From the NCBI RefSeq assembly GCF_000316115.1, contig NZ_JH993797.1, forward strand, positions 7,351,961 to 7,415,960: 64,000 bases of DNA, given 5' to 3'. The stretch is from Leptolyngbya sp. PCC 7375 (GTDB lineage: Bacteria; Cyanobacteriota; Cyanobacteriia; Phormidesmidales; Phormidesmidaceae). The notes under the pieces were generated by a model. It was given only the letters and a program-made list of their open reading frames with translations, was not told where the DNA came from and made no database searches. Position numbers and translations under genes: made by a program. Positions 51,533 to 60,754 of the stretch are shown piece after piece (the first letter of the stretch is position 1; each line of letters opens with the position of its first letter).

Positions 51533-51603
51533 CCGTAGAGGAATGGTGCAAAGAAATGCTGTCAGGGATTATCCCAGCAGTTTCAAGGGTGCATTCCCTA
51601 CGG
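51533..51603. other. Long two-part hairpin upstream of rsgA
   Basis: CCGTAG-A-GGAATG pairs with CATTCC-CTACGG, enclosing a second hairpin GCTG..GGGAT-T-ATCCC..CAGC. It could be a 5' leader structure of rsgA or a small mobile repeat. Confidence 0.45.
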
Positions 51604-51795
51604 ATTTAGAGATGTAGCGATAAGGGTTACCGACTCAGACATAAAGGTTCAGCTCCTGAAAAGAGTAGAGAGAACAGTGGCTATTATAGCGGGGACGATG
51701 GCCTGCTGTCGAGATATTGGTAAAGTTACACAACATGGACTCAAATGATTTACCAAAAATCGACGGCTTGTCTAGTCTATAAATAGGGAAACTGT

Positions 51796-51826
51796 TGACA
51801 GTGTCAACCGACAGTGTCAACTGACA
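51796..51826. promoter_or_regulatory. Operator-like direct repeats
   Basis: TGACAGTGTCAAC and CGACAGTGTCAAC follow in tandem with a third partial TGACA. Each unit is also a near-palindrome. They lie 40 bases before the membrane-protein start. Confidence 0.5.
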
Positions 51827-52253
51827 TTTTTGGAATTAAAACAATAAATATAAGAGGTCCCTTGGATGCAAAGGAGAAAGATAGCCCATTTCAGCCTCTG
51901 GCTGGCGATTTTAGTGATGGGCATAGCCCTGGGAACTTTCAAGTTTGGGGTAGCTACTGGCAAAGAAGGCTACGCACTATTTATTGTTGTTATACTCCCT
52001 GTTGTCCCGTTAACGAGTTTTTTACTCTTACTGAGTATCTTTGCCAGGTTACCCACTACACCTCTGGTGACGATAACGTATCCGGCTGCAATTATCAGTC
52101 AAACACTTTTCACACTTATTATTCTAGACGTCTTTTTGGCATTGCCTCTGCCATTGGGAAGACTAGGTTTGCTGATCTTGGGTCTTTTGCTCCTGCCGAT
52201 GGTAACGGGGGCCATGGTCATTGTATCGATGAGCTACCGTGCCGCTGTGTTAA

Positions 52254-52262
52254 GGAAAACAG
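52254..52262. repeat. 9-bp target duplication GGAAAACAG (left)
   Basis: An identical copy is at 55181-55189, directly after the other end of the IS. Confidence 0.88.
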
Positions 52263-52826
52263 CTGACTGACTGACACATCTCAGATGCCCCCATTAATAT
52301 CTCAAGTCCGACATCGTATTGACCGAATACGGGAAAACCAAATCAGGTCATAGTAACGTTGCTCAGCCTTGTTGGACGCAAAACAAGGGTCTGGGTCTTT
52401 GGGCAATAAGGGGACTGGTTTCAGAAGAGTCCGACCTTTGTGAACGACTCCCTTGAGCCACCGTAAGCCAATTTTGAGATAGCTGAGCCCTCGTCTCCAA
52501 TGGGTATCCACCTGTTGACGTAAGCCTTCACACTGCACCGCCATGCCTTGAGTGGTGCCGTATAACAAGGCAATGGCGGCCACCAAATAGAGACGCTCTA
52601 GAGCTTGAGCGGATCGAATGCGAGAGTCTTCGAGTTCAAAGGCTCCTGATTTGCTATCTAAAAACAACTCCTCAACCCGAAACCGCAAGGCATATTGCCA
52701 CAACGTTTGTAGACTCGGTGATTCATCCGTAATCACCGCCCAGGATTCCTTCGTCCCTCGCACGGTTGCCAAGACTAAATTACATCGATGCTCACCATCT
52801 TGCCAGAGCCCCACGTTCTCATAGAG

Positions 52827-53050
52827 AGCCCTAAACTCAGCTCATCAACCTGAGTGATATGTGAAAGAAACTCTATTTCCTCGTATGCTGAAGCGGTGTT
52901 CTGACCGTCAAGACCGCAGCCTCAATAGTGCCTTCTAAGCGCCTGAGCGGGAGCCTGGTTCTAGGACGTGTGGTGATCACCCTGGTGAAGGGTTAGCCCT
53001 ATCCCGATTAGAAGATTTTTCGTCTACCCGTCCCCGGTCAGGGCGCTTCG
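52827..53050 (+). ncRNA. Non-coding left end of the IS110 element, candidate bridge RNA
   Basis: Contains GCGGTGTTCTGACCGTC and GACCGGGGACGGGT-like complementary blocks able to fold. TTAGAAG at 53008-53014 also occurs directly right of the insertion core (54425-54431), a possible target-guide match, though seven bases can agree by chance. IS621-type bridge RNAs are encoded in this position. Confidence 0.42.
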
Positions 53051-54418
53051 ATGTTTCTGGCAAACGGTATGTCTAAATCTTCAATAGAGCCTGAGATTTG
53101 TACTATTCATCCTCATGCTGCTGGCATCGATATTGGTGCAAAGTCTCACTGGGTGAGCGTTCCTCCCGAGCGAGCTGCCGAGCCAGTGCGAGAATTCGGC
53201 TGTTTTACCGGAGAGCTTCACGCGCTGTCGGCTTGGCTGAAGCAATGCGGCATCACGACTGTGGCGATGGAATCAACCGGTGTGTACTGGATACCGGTGT
53301 TTCAAATTCTTGAGACGAGTGGATTTGAGGTGTGGTTGGTCAATGCTCGGCGAGTCAAAATGGTGCCGGGTCGAAAAAGCGATGTACTTGACTGTCAATG
53401 GCTGCGGCAGTTACATAGTTATGGCCTGCTGTCAGCCTCTTTTCGACCCAAGGATGCGATTTGTGGATTGCGTAGCTACATTCGTCACCGAGAGCGTCTG
53501 ACACAAAGTGCTAGCACTCACATTCAGCGGATGCAAAAAGCCTTGACCGAGATGAACATTCATCTCAATCGCGTCATCAGTGACGTGACGGGTGTGACTG
53601 GCATGGCAATTATTCGAGCTATCGTCGCCGGAGAGCGAGACCCTCAGCAGCTAGCGAGTTTAAGAGACCCGAGGACGAAACGTTCAACCACAGAGATTGC
53701 GGCTGCCTTAGTGGGTGACTACCGCGCCGAGCAGCTGTTTATTCTCACTCAAGAGCTGCAGCTCTACGATACCTATCGTCAGCAAATCCAGCTGTGCGAC
53801 CAGCAGATAGAACAAACGCTGTGCGAATTGGCATCAGACGATAGGGCACAGCCCCCGTTGCCGCCCAGGCCCAAGGGTCGTAAACCGAGCCGCCATGCGC
53901 CTGAGTTTGACTTGCGCGCTCATCTGTATCGCATCAGTGGCGTCGACTTCACCCAGATTGATGGACTTGAAGCGCTGACGGTACAAACGATTCTCGCCGA
54001 AGTAGGGCTAGACCCAACACGCTTCCCAACGGTCAAACACTTTGCATCCTGGCTAGGGCTTTCGCCGGGCAGTCGGATTAGTGGCGGCAAAGTTCTGAGC
54101 GCTCAAACTCGAAAGGTTGTCAACCGCGCCGCTAAAGCGTTTCGCATGGCGGCTCAATCGCTAGCTAACAGCAAGACTGCCCTGGGCGCATTTTATCGTC
54201 GGCTTCGTAGTCGGCTGGGTCCACCCAAAGCGATTACCGCGACCGCTCACAAGTTAGCCCGGATTTTCTATCACTTATGGACCACGGGTGATACCTATGT
54301 CGATAGGGGCGTTGATGCTTATGAGCAACAGTATCAACAGCGTGTGGTTAAAAATCTAAAGCGTAAAGCCAAACAGATGGGATTTGATCTCGTACCTCAA
54401 CAAGCTGCTGTTGCGTAG
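53051..54418 (+). CDS. IS110-family transposase
   Basis: A 455-aa transposase. DEDD domain: AAGIDIGAKSHWVSVP (first D), VAMESTGVYWIPVFQIL (E), GRKSDVLDCQWLRQLH (DxxD). Transposase_20 domain: IDGLEALTVQTILAEVGLD, FASWLGLSPGSRISGGKV with the catalytic serine region, and a basic C-terminus. Its TAG stop lies within the duplicated TAGAG at the element's right end. An ATG at 53069 is a second possible start. It appears intact. Confidence 0.9.
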   Translation: MFLANGMSKSSIEPEICTIHPHAAGIDIGAKSHWVSVPPERAAEPVREFGCFTGELHALSAWLKQCGITTVAMESTGVYWIPVFQILETSGFEVWLVNARRVKMVPGRKSDVLDCQWLRQLHSYGLLSASFRPKDAICGLRSYIRHRERLTQSASTHIQRMQKALTEMNIHLNRVISDVTGVTGMAIIRAIVAGERDPQQLASLRDPRTKRSTTEIAAALVGDYRAEQLFILTQELQLYDTYRQQIQLCDQQIEQTLCELASDDRAQPPLPPRPKGRKPSRHAPEFDLRAHLYRISGVDFTQIDGLEALTVQTILAEVGLDPTRFPTVKHFASWLGLSPGSRISGGKVLSAQTRKVVNRAAKAFRMAAQSLANSKTALGAFYRRLRSRLGPPKAITATAHKLARIFYHLWTTGDTYVDRGVDAYEQQYQQRVVKNLKRKAKQMGFDLVPQQAAVA

Positions 54419-55180
54419 AGTTTCTTAGAAGTGGCTTCTCCTTTGGGAGGCCACAGCGCTTGTACTTCAATGGGATGACGGCATGGGCCGTGGAGATGAA
54501 CATCACACGCAATGCGCAAACAATAGTGCCAACCACTCGCTTGCAACCAACTCATGAGGTCATGGTTGGCAAACCCTCGGTCAGCTAACAACATCGTGTT
54601 GGGATGCCGACGCAACAGCCAACGGGCACGCCGTAACAAGGGTCGATATTCATCGAACGCAACCATGGCACTTTCATGCTCTAATACCCGCCATAGAAGT
54701 GGTACCGCTCGTCCACAACACACAACCGACAGGTGAATCATACAATAGCGATTCCACAGCATGGTCGTATCCAATGCTAGATAGAGTCGATGAGCCCGCC
54801 AGTTGGTGAGCGCTAACAACACCAGCGGCAGATACAACCCCTTGACATCAATGAATCGGTTGATGAAAAAGCGATGCCACCGACGTTCAAAGCTCTGGGC
54901 CTGAGTCGCCCGACTGGGGACGTAGGGTTCCCAAGCGGGGGAGGCTGAGTTGGCCACTACAGATCAGGGCACTGACCATCCAAGCCAGTGTTTCAGATGC
55001 CGGAGGTCTTTGTAACGGCTATGTTGACGCAGGAAGGGCAACAATTGATCATACAGTTGGGTAGAGGCTGACATGCATATCACGCTGATGGTTTGGTATC
55101 TTCAGCTTTGCATGCCCTCTGCCCATTTCCTTGTCGATCCTTATGGATTCTGGGTTACAGGATTTGTGTCAGGCAGTCAG

Positions 55181-55189
55181 GGAAAACAG
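55181..55189. repeat. 9-bp target duplication GGAAAACAG (right)
   Basis: Matches 52254-52262. Confidence 0.88.
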
Positions 55190-55689
55190 TCTGGGGGCAG
55201 TCGCTTAATAGATCCAATGCTCAACTGTCGCCATGGGCAATTGTTCCATTCATCATAGGCATGATAATTAACTATGGTGTTTCTTTCTTCTATGTCGCGC
55301 TGCCAGAGGTGCCTGCACAAGTTGGAAAACGAGCAAGGATTAACAGTGCACTCAATACGCCATTACCAGATAGTGCCACTAACCTTCGTTTAGTAAATGA
55401 CTTTAGTGCAAAGGCGTTTGACTCACCAAGCTCATTGATCCGCTTCGATGCGGCTTCAGGGGATGTGGCTAATTGGCTCCAGTCTGAAAATGGCTGTTTT
55501 CGACGAACAACTGACATTAGTGAACTTGTCAAAAGTCAGTGGTCGTCGAGGTTGCCAAATTGGTGGCAGCCAGATATCGCTAAACAGTATACCGAATATG
55601 AGTGTGACTTTATGGACTACAGTTCACTCATCGTTGACCAAACGGATGACGCTCGTTGGATTGTGTATATCTATGCTTACGATATATAA

Positions 55690-55943
55690 GTTTAGCCATA
55701 CTACATGAAAACGATGTATATTCTTGGCTGGTTTAAGGCCAGATGCTTTGATTGTCTCTTGCTAAGGCACTAACACCATAGAAGATGCTCCTCGGGTAAC
55801 GGGAACAGAATAGCGAGTTTACATTAGCATTGGTTGAGGGTTCAACGGATGTGCCAGTTAAGCCGATCCGCATCGCTTTGGACTCTCACACCCATCTACC
55901 CATCTACCCATCTGAAACACCTAAATTGAGGGAGATGTTATCT
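55690..55943. other. Gene-free segment
   Basis: No gene seen. CCCATCTA words repeat three times near 55889-55910. Confidence 0.5.
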
Positions 55944-57449
55944 TTAGATGCTCCCTTCTGACTGCATCCAGCTTGCGGCCAAGAAGCGATCAACATCGGC
56001 TTTGAAGGCTGCCAAACAGCTTTCATCGAGATAAAACATGTGACCGGCTTCGTAGCACTTGACTTGAATATTATCCCGGAGCGTTGGGTCAAGGTTCATA
56101 TGAGCCAGGGTATAGTCCGTTGCCAAGTGGGGCGTGGCTAAATCGTAATAGCCCTGGGCAACAAAGACTTTCATAAAGGGATTTTTTGCGATCGCTTCTC
56201 GTAGAGCAGCCGCCGTGGTGGGTAGTTCTCCATTTTCCCATTGCCAGGCTTTATTGACAGCCCAACTGATGACTTCATAGTTGAGATCGGTTTCGATGCC
56301 GAGGCTACGGCGCACGTAGTCATTAAATGTGGTCGTAAACGGCGGTTGGATGGCGTAAACAGCCGGATCGAAGTCGGGGCGCTCGGTAACCGCGAGGGCT
56401 TCAATACCTGTGTAGCGCACATCAAAGCGGCCGATACTACGTTTTTCAGTACGGAGTAATTCCTTACAAAATCGGGAAATATCGATCCGTAAATTCGAGC
56501 CCAGCACAAAGTCCACGTCCACACCAATATAGTGGGCGAGGGTGGTAGCAATGGTTTGTCGCTTGCTCTCTGGCAAGCGATCGCCCTGCATTAGGGCTAG
56601 GGTTAGCTCGCGCTCCGACCAGGTTTCGACTTCCGTTAAGATATCCGGTAGCGATCGCTGTTGGAGTTCGGGGGCGAGTTTTTTGTGATACCAGGCGGCG
56701 GCTGTATAGGTGGGGACAAATAGTGAGAAGGGCAAATCGTCACTGCGTCCGAAAAAGACTGGCCGCAGATCCATCGCATTAGAAATTAGGACAATACCAT
56801 TGAAGCTAATGCCAAGATCGATCAAATGACTGGCAAGGCCAGCGGCACGGGTGGTGCCATAGCTTTCTCCGGCTAAATAGAGCGGTGACGTCCAGCGTTG
56901 ATAGCGCGTTAAATACAAGCGAATAAATTCGCCAACAGAGTGAATATCGCCTTTAAAGCTCCAGAATTTTTTATCTTTGTCTTTGTCGATCGCTCGGCTA
57001 AAGCCCGTGCCTACCGGATCGATAAAGACTAAATCGGCCCGATCGAGCCAGGTGGAGGCATTGGCTTGCAGACGATAGGGTGGGGGTGGCTGAAAACCAT
57101 CGGGTGCCATCACCACGTGCTGGGGGCCGATGGCACCCAGGTGCAGCCACACCGATGAAGAACCCGGACCACCATTAAAGACAAAAATCAGCGGTCGGGG
57201 GGCACTCGCTTTGGTGAGGGTGTAGGCCGTGAAGAAAATCTCGGCTTCGGTTTCGCCAAATTCATCCTTGAGGGGAATCGAGCCTGCATGGGTGGTGTAT
57301 TCCAGGGTTTTTTCGGGCAGTGCTAATTCATGCTGTCTTTCTACGGGCTCGATACCGAGGAGCTGACGCTTTTTTTCTTTTTTTTCTGGAGATTTTTCGG
57401 CTTCTGGAGTTGTGTTGGGGTCGGGGGTAGCGTGGTCTTGAGTCGACAT
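55944..57449 (-). CDS. S10-family serine carboxypeptidase-like protein
   Basis: About 501 aa from MSTQDHATPDPN at 57449. The family hallmarks are FVFNGGPGSSSVWLHLGAIG (oxyanion region), FIDPVGTGFSRA, and the triad S196 (GESYGT), D436 (GYYDLATP) and H470 (AGHMFY). The first 45 residues are charged and lack a signal peptide, unlike eukaryotic lysosomal members. It should cleave C-terminal residues or act as an acyl-transfer enzyme. It stands alone with no operon partner. Confidence 0.88.
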   Translation of the reverse strand: MSTQDHATPDPNTTPEAEKSPEKKEKKRQLLGIEPVERQHELALPEKTLEYTTHAGSIPLKDEFGETEAEIFFTAYTLTKASAPRPLIFVFNGGPGSSSVWLHLGAIGPQHVVMAPDGFQPPPPYRLQANASTWLDRADLVFIDPVGTGFSRAIDKDKDKKFWSFKGDIHSVGEFIRLYLTRYQRWTSPLYLAGESYGTTRAAGLASHLIDLGISFNGIVLISNAMDLRPVFFGRSDDLPFSLFVPTYTAAAWYHKKLAPELQQRSLPDILTEVETWSERELTLALMQGDRLPESKRQTIATTLAHYIGVDVDFVLGSNLRIDISRFCKELLRTEKRSIGRFDVRYTGIEALAVTERPDFDPAVYAIQPPFTTTFNDYVRRSLGIETDLNYEVISWAVNKAWQWENGELPTTAAALREAIAKNPFMKVFVAQGYYDLATPHLATDYTLAHMNLDPTLRDNIQVKCYEAGHMFYLDESCLAAFKADVDRFLAASWMQSEGSI

Positions 57450-57512
57450 GGTGATGCTGGGGTTTAGTGCGATCGCGGAAGAGTATTCGGCGCGCTCCCC
57501 GACTCCAATCAT

Positions 57513-58063
57513 ATTTTCGGGGCTGGTGCGCGCGATAAAGCAGTACTTATCATCCGCTGTACCGAGGATTGAGACAAGAGCTTACCTAAAAGTAGCGCTT
57601 GATCGTGGGTTTGCAGCCAGTTTGCTGAGTCTTTGGCAGTACTGTCGTAGGGAAATCAAAAAATAGAGGTGGTCGCGCAATCAACAACAGCAACCATAAC
57701 CCCAGGTTACACGATTTCGAAGAGGACAAAACGTTGTTGTTTTGCCGCCCTATTGAAGACATCCACGAGATCTTCATAGAAGTCTATCAATTTATCGCCC
57801 CCACCTTCAGCACAGTGCGTATACTAGACAGCATCTCGAAGAACCCCATCTCACCGGAAATAGTCTTCAAGTGGCTGCATTGCTCTGCTGTCATCATGAG
57901 AAAATCAGCATTGATAACTCATAGAATTTTCTTTCCCCAATTCATTTTGGAGTACCCAAAAGCACAGCAAAGCATAACGTTCCCAATCACCCGCTACAGA
58001 GCGTATTAACTTCTTAGAGACACCTTTCAATAGTCGGGTGCATTGGGATTGTATACATGCGCT
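57513..58063. other. Gene-poor stretch
   Basis: A plus-strand frame at 57734-58009 (RPIEDIHEIFIEVYQFIAPT) recalls the N-terminus of IS5/IS982-like transposases but stops early; it may be a relic. Nothing else is seen. Confidence 0.4.
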
Positions 58064-58288
58064 TCAGCATTGTTCTTCCGGCAATTCTAATTCGTCACGC
58101 ATTAAGTGATCAGTCATTATGCCAAAAGTATCAGCTATTTTGAGAATCATTTCAGCATTAGGAACCTTACGCCCTTTCTCCATTTGCGATACATATGTAT
58201 TGTGAACCTCCAGTAAATTTCCCAATTCAGCCAGTGTCAAACTCTGCCGAATCCTTAACTGGTAAAGCTTTTCCCCAAATCGTTTCAT
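58064..58288 (-). CDS. XRE-type controller (C) protein of the restriction-modification system
   Basis: A 74-aa helix-turn-helix protein: FGEKLYQLRIRQSLTLAELG, then NLLEVHNTYVSQMEKGRKVP and a dimerisation helix. Size and fold match C proteins that time expression of type II systems. It is transcribed divergently from the methyltransferase gene, with an 82-base gap containing GTCAATTGAC at 58291-58300, two bases before its start codon, a possible autoregulatory operator. Confidence 0.78.
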   Translation of the reverse strand: MKRFGEKLYQLRIRQSLTLAELGNLLEVHNTYVSQMEKGRKVPNAEMILKIADTFGIMTDHLMRDELELPEEQC

Positions 58289-58290
58289 AT

Positions 58291-58300
58291 GTCAATTGAC
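58291..58300. promoter_or_regulatory. Palindrome GTCAATTGAC, candidate C-protein operator
   Basis: A perfect 10-bp palindrome in the intergenic region between the controller and methyltransferase genes. Confidence 0.5.
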
Positions 58301-58370
58301 CTACTGGAATGAGTTTGCTAAGCTTTCATACCAATAGCTATGAACTTATCTCGTCACCACCGTAAGCACT

Positions 58371-59564
58371 ATGCCCTTTTCAATAACGAAAAACAAGGCT
58401 CTAACTCACGTGAGTGAACTGACAAGTTCATACGCTAATCTTAGCTGTGCAGAATATTTTGCGGGAATTGGCTTGGTCAGACTAGGCTTGGAGCAAGCAG
58501 GTTGGAATGTTCTATTCTCAAATGATTGGTCACCTAGCAAATTCAAGATGTATTCTGCTCACTTTAAAGATGCAAGCGCGCATTATAAAGTGCAAGATAT
58601 TTTCTCTATTAGTTCGACCGATGTTCCGAGTACTCTGCTAGCAACAGCCTCATTCCCTTGTATCGATCTGTCCTTAGCAGGTAACTTAAAGGGCATTGAT
58701 GGAGAGCATTCCAGTGCTTTTTGGGGCTTCACTCAGGTTCTGGATAATCAAGTAAATAAGCCTAAGCTGGTAATGCTTGAAAATGTAGCTGGTTGGCTTA
58801 CTTCAAATCAAGGAGAAGACTTCCGAATTACAGTCCAAGAACTGAATCGATTGGGTTATGCCTGTGATGTTTTTACAATTGATGCAGCTCATTTTGTGCC
58901 TCAAAGTAGACCAAGAGTTTTTGTGATTGGTGTGCAAATTTCTGAAGCTAATCAAAATATATTTATGTTTTCACAGCGCTCCTCCTCATTAAAAACATCG
59001 GCACTTGAAAAAGCTGTAATGGGGAATCTTGATCTTTGCTGGCATTTTTTGGACGTTCCAACACTACCAGATAGAACTGAATGTGACTTGAGTTTCGTGG
59101 TAGAAGACTTGCCAGAAAAAGATCAGCGTTGGTGGTCTGACAACGAAGTTAAACGCCATCTAGAGATGATGTCGCCCGTTAATCTTAAGTATCTAAAAAA
59201 AATACAGGATTTATCATCCTATTCATATTGTTCAATGTACAGGCGAGTTCGTCAGGGTCAACAAAGGGCAGAAATTAGAAAAGATGGTCTTGCAGGCTGC
59301 CTAAGAACTGCAAGAGGTGGTAGTAGTCGGCAAATGCTAGTCAGAGTCGGATACAGTTCTATTCGAATGCGCTTAATGACACCTCGCGAATATGCCAGAT
59401 TACAGGGAGTTCCAGATAGTTACCCTCTGCCACCACAGCTTAACCAGGCGTTAACAGGATTTGGTGATGCTGTTTGTGTACCTGTTATTGCTTGGATCGC
59501 AGAAAGGATCTTGAATCCTTTAGCTAAGTCGTTTCAAGAGAATACGTTAACTCTCCAGCTCTAA
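58371..59564 (+). CDS. DNA (cytosine-5)-methyltransferase
   Basis: A 397-aa modification enzyme. Motif I EYFAGIGLVRLG (28-39), motif IV ASFPCIDLSLAG with catalytic C97, motif VI MLENVAGW, motif VIII FVPQSRPRVFVIG, a target-recognition region, and motifs IX-X in LMTPREYARLQGVP and GFGDAVCVPVI. It protects host DNA from the partner endonuclease, whose gene is convergent and overlaps it by 41 bases. Confidence 0.92.
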   Translation: MPFSITKNKALTHVSELTSSYANLSCAEYFAGIGLVRLGLEQAGWNVLFSNDWSPSKFKMYSAHFKDASAHYKVQDIFSISSTDVPSTLLATASFPCIDLSLAGNLKGIDGEHSSAFWGFTQVLDNQVNKPKLVMLENVAGWLTSNQGEDFRITVQELNRLGYACDVFTIDAAHFVPQSRPRVFVIGVQISEANQNIFMFSQRSSSLKTSALEKAVMGNLDLCWHFLDVPTLPDRTECDLSFVVEDLPEKDQRWWSDNEVKRHLEMMSPVNLKYLKKIQDLSSYSYCSMYRRVRQGQQRAEIRKDGLAGCLRTARGGSSRQMLVRVGYSSIRMRLMTPREYARLQGVPDSYPLPPQLNQALTGFGDAVCVPVIAWIAERILNPLAKSFQENTLTLQL

Positions 59565-60078
59565 TCTCTAAAAGTAAGTTCCCCTGACTCCTTACAAACC
59601 CGTAGGTTATAGATCTACGGAATCTTTGCCGCTCAGCCGTTTCATAGTTTTGAAGAAGTTCGGGTAACCATTTGTCAAATGTGGAAGTCATATCTGTACG
59701 CTCAACTAACCAAACCTCAACATCCATATAATCTTTGCTTCTTGAAACAAAAATATGGTCTACATTCTTATCATCGGTTAGTTTGTCTAATCCGTGATTC
59801 CGGTGATACTGGTATTCAAAACTACTCCCAGTGGTAGTAGACTTAACCTCATAGTTTTCTAAATCTGCGCCATCTCCCTTTCTTGCCCTGTCATTCAGCA
59901 AAATCGCGGCAAATACCTCCCAATCTTTTGAGCCTACGCTACCTTGCAGGGAAAAACCATATTGCTCATAAATCTCTGCTTTGTTTCGACTGTACTCAAG
60001 GATAAATGCTCTGTAAAAAGAGTAAGCTTCCTGGGCTTGGATTATCGGCACACGAATAGTCCTCACAATGCTGCACAT
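59524..60078 (-). CDS. Type II restriction endonuclease (PD-(D/E)XK)
   Basis: About 184 aa from MCSIVRTIRVPIIQAQEAYS at 60078; the frame is open to 60165. The nuclease core is GDGADLENYEVKSTTTGSSF (D72, E77, K79). The function is deduced from this and from its place opposite a cytosine-5 methylase with a controller protein. The specificity cannot be read from the sequence. The genes converge and overlap at their 3' ends, so their transcripts are antisense over 41 bases. Confidence 0.78.
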   Translation of the reverse strand: MCSIVRTIRVPIIQAQEAYSFYRAFILEYSRNKAEIYEQYGFSLQGSVGSKDWEVFAAILLNDRARKGDGADLENYEVKSTTTGSSFEYQYHRNHGLDKLTDDKNVDHIFVSRSKDYMDVEVWLVERTDMTSTFDKWLPELLQNYETAERQRFRRSITYGFVRSQGNLLLEIRAGELTYSLETT

Positions 60079-60283
60079 TGAGGAAAAGTATACGTAAGAA
60101 GATGACCGTCTGCGTAGAGCTGTGCTGTATAAAGAATCTATGCAAGCCGTGAAAGAGTAAAGCAACCAACCAAAACCCTCTCACACTAGGAGAATAGCAT
60201 GAAGATTCTGGCGATTCTCCTTCGGAGACACTGCGTGAACGACCTGGGCAAATTCAACTGTGTATCCTGTCTGCTGAATAACG

Positions 60284-60754
60284 ATGCTGAACCCACTATG
60301 GGATCCCCTGGCAACCATTGACCGGAAATTAGAAATACTCGCTCAGCAGGAGGCCCGGATCCAACTGTTGCAGACGATTCCTGGGGTTGGCCGTAAAACA
60401 GCCGAAGTGATTGTCACCTGTTTAGATGACCCGAAACGATTTGAAAACTCGCGATAAGTGTTTGCCTATGCTGGATTAATTCCCCAACAGTATCAATCCG
60501 GGCAACCCAACCGTCTGGGCAAAATTACTAAACGGGGACCGCGATTACTACGAACCGCATTGGTGGAAGTCGCCTGGCTCATGTTACGTTACAACGACTG
60601 GGCTGCCGTCACCTATGCACGCATTAGTGGTGGTCAGAAGACTCGTAAGAAAATAGCAATTGTAGCGGTTGCCCGGAAGTTGTTGATGCGGTGTTGGGCA
60701 ATGTTATTACACAACCAGCCGTGGAATCCAGAGTTGGCTCAGCCAACAACATAG
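60284..60754 (+). pseudogene. IS110/IS1111-type transposase, C-terminal relic
   Basis: One frame reads RIQLLQTIPGVGRKTAEVIV, then DDPKRFENSR, a TAA at about 60457, then VFAYAGLIPQQYQSGQPNRL and GKITKRGPRLLRTALVEVAW to 60754. This is the Transposase_20 domain with a single nonsense change and no DEDD domain upstream. The element is dead. Confidence 0.78.

Larger units (their letters stand above)
51467..51865. other. Intergenic region with a cruciform-like structure and repeats
   Basis: Besides the hairpin at 51533-51603 and operator-like repeats at 51796-51826, no gene is seen. It lies between divergent genes. Confidence 0.55.
52827..54420. mobile_element. IS110-family element inserted in the IS4-type transposase gene
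   Basis: TAGAG occurs at both junctions (52822-52826 and 54416-54420). Deleting one copy with the element restores the IS4 reading frame. There are no long inverted repeats, as expected for this family. The left 220 bases are non-coding. Confidence 0.82.
52302..55074 (-). pseudogene. IS4-type transposase, interrupted and frameshifted
   Basis: The N-terminal part runs from ATG 55074 (MSASTQLYDQLLPFLRQHSR) to 54421; the C-terminal part from 52821 to 52302 (YENVGLWQDGEHRCNLVLAT, then FRVEELFLDSKSGAFELEDS). Excising the IS110 insert joins GEATSKKLYENVGLW in frame. Aspartates in LYLALDTTMLW and MLLADRGFAN and the Y-R-E-like EELFLDSKSG glutamate form the DDE triad. The early region has a TGA at about 54963: an A is missing in CTGAAACAC near 54987 and an extra C occurs in the CCCCC run near 54940, compared with the frame implied by WMVSALICSGQL. 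Confidence 0.82.
52263..55180. mobile_element. IS4-type insertion sequence carrying an inserted IS110 element
   Basis: The ends are inverted repeats: CTGACTGACTGACACATCTC at the left and, read inward from the right, CTGACTGCCTGACACAAATC. A 9-bp duplication flanks the element. Without the 1594-bp IS110 insert the element is 1324 bp, a normal IS4 size. Its right end, about 106 bp up to the transposase start, recurs inverted at 63856-63962. Confidence 0.88.
51866..55689 (+). pseudogene. Membrane protein gene split by nested insertion sequences
   Basis: The first part (51866-52262) codes for four membrane helices (ISQTLFTLIILDVFLALPLP and others) and now ends at a stop supplied by the IS end. 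Removing 52263-55189 joins ...VLRKT in frame to VWGQSLNRSNAQLSPWAIVP and FIIGMIINYGVSFFYVALP, then a soluble domain to the stop at 55687. The rebuilt protein has about 299 aa with five membrane helices and an outer C-terminal domain (NGCFRRTTDIS, YTEYECDFMDYSS). No family is recognised. Confidence 0.85.

Noticed and set aside
51814..52266. Alternative plus-strand frame over the membrane gene
   Set aside because: The overlapping frame from 51866 codes for clear membrane helices and continues in frame after removal of the insertion, which this frame does not.
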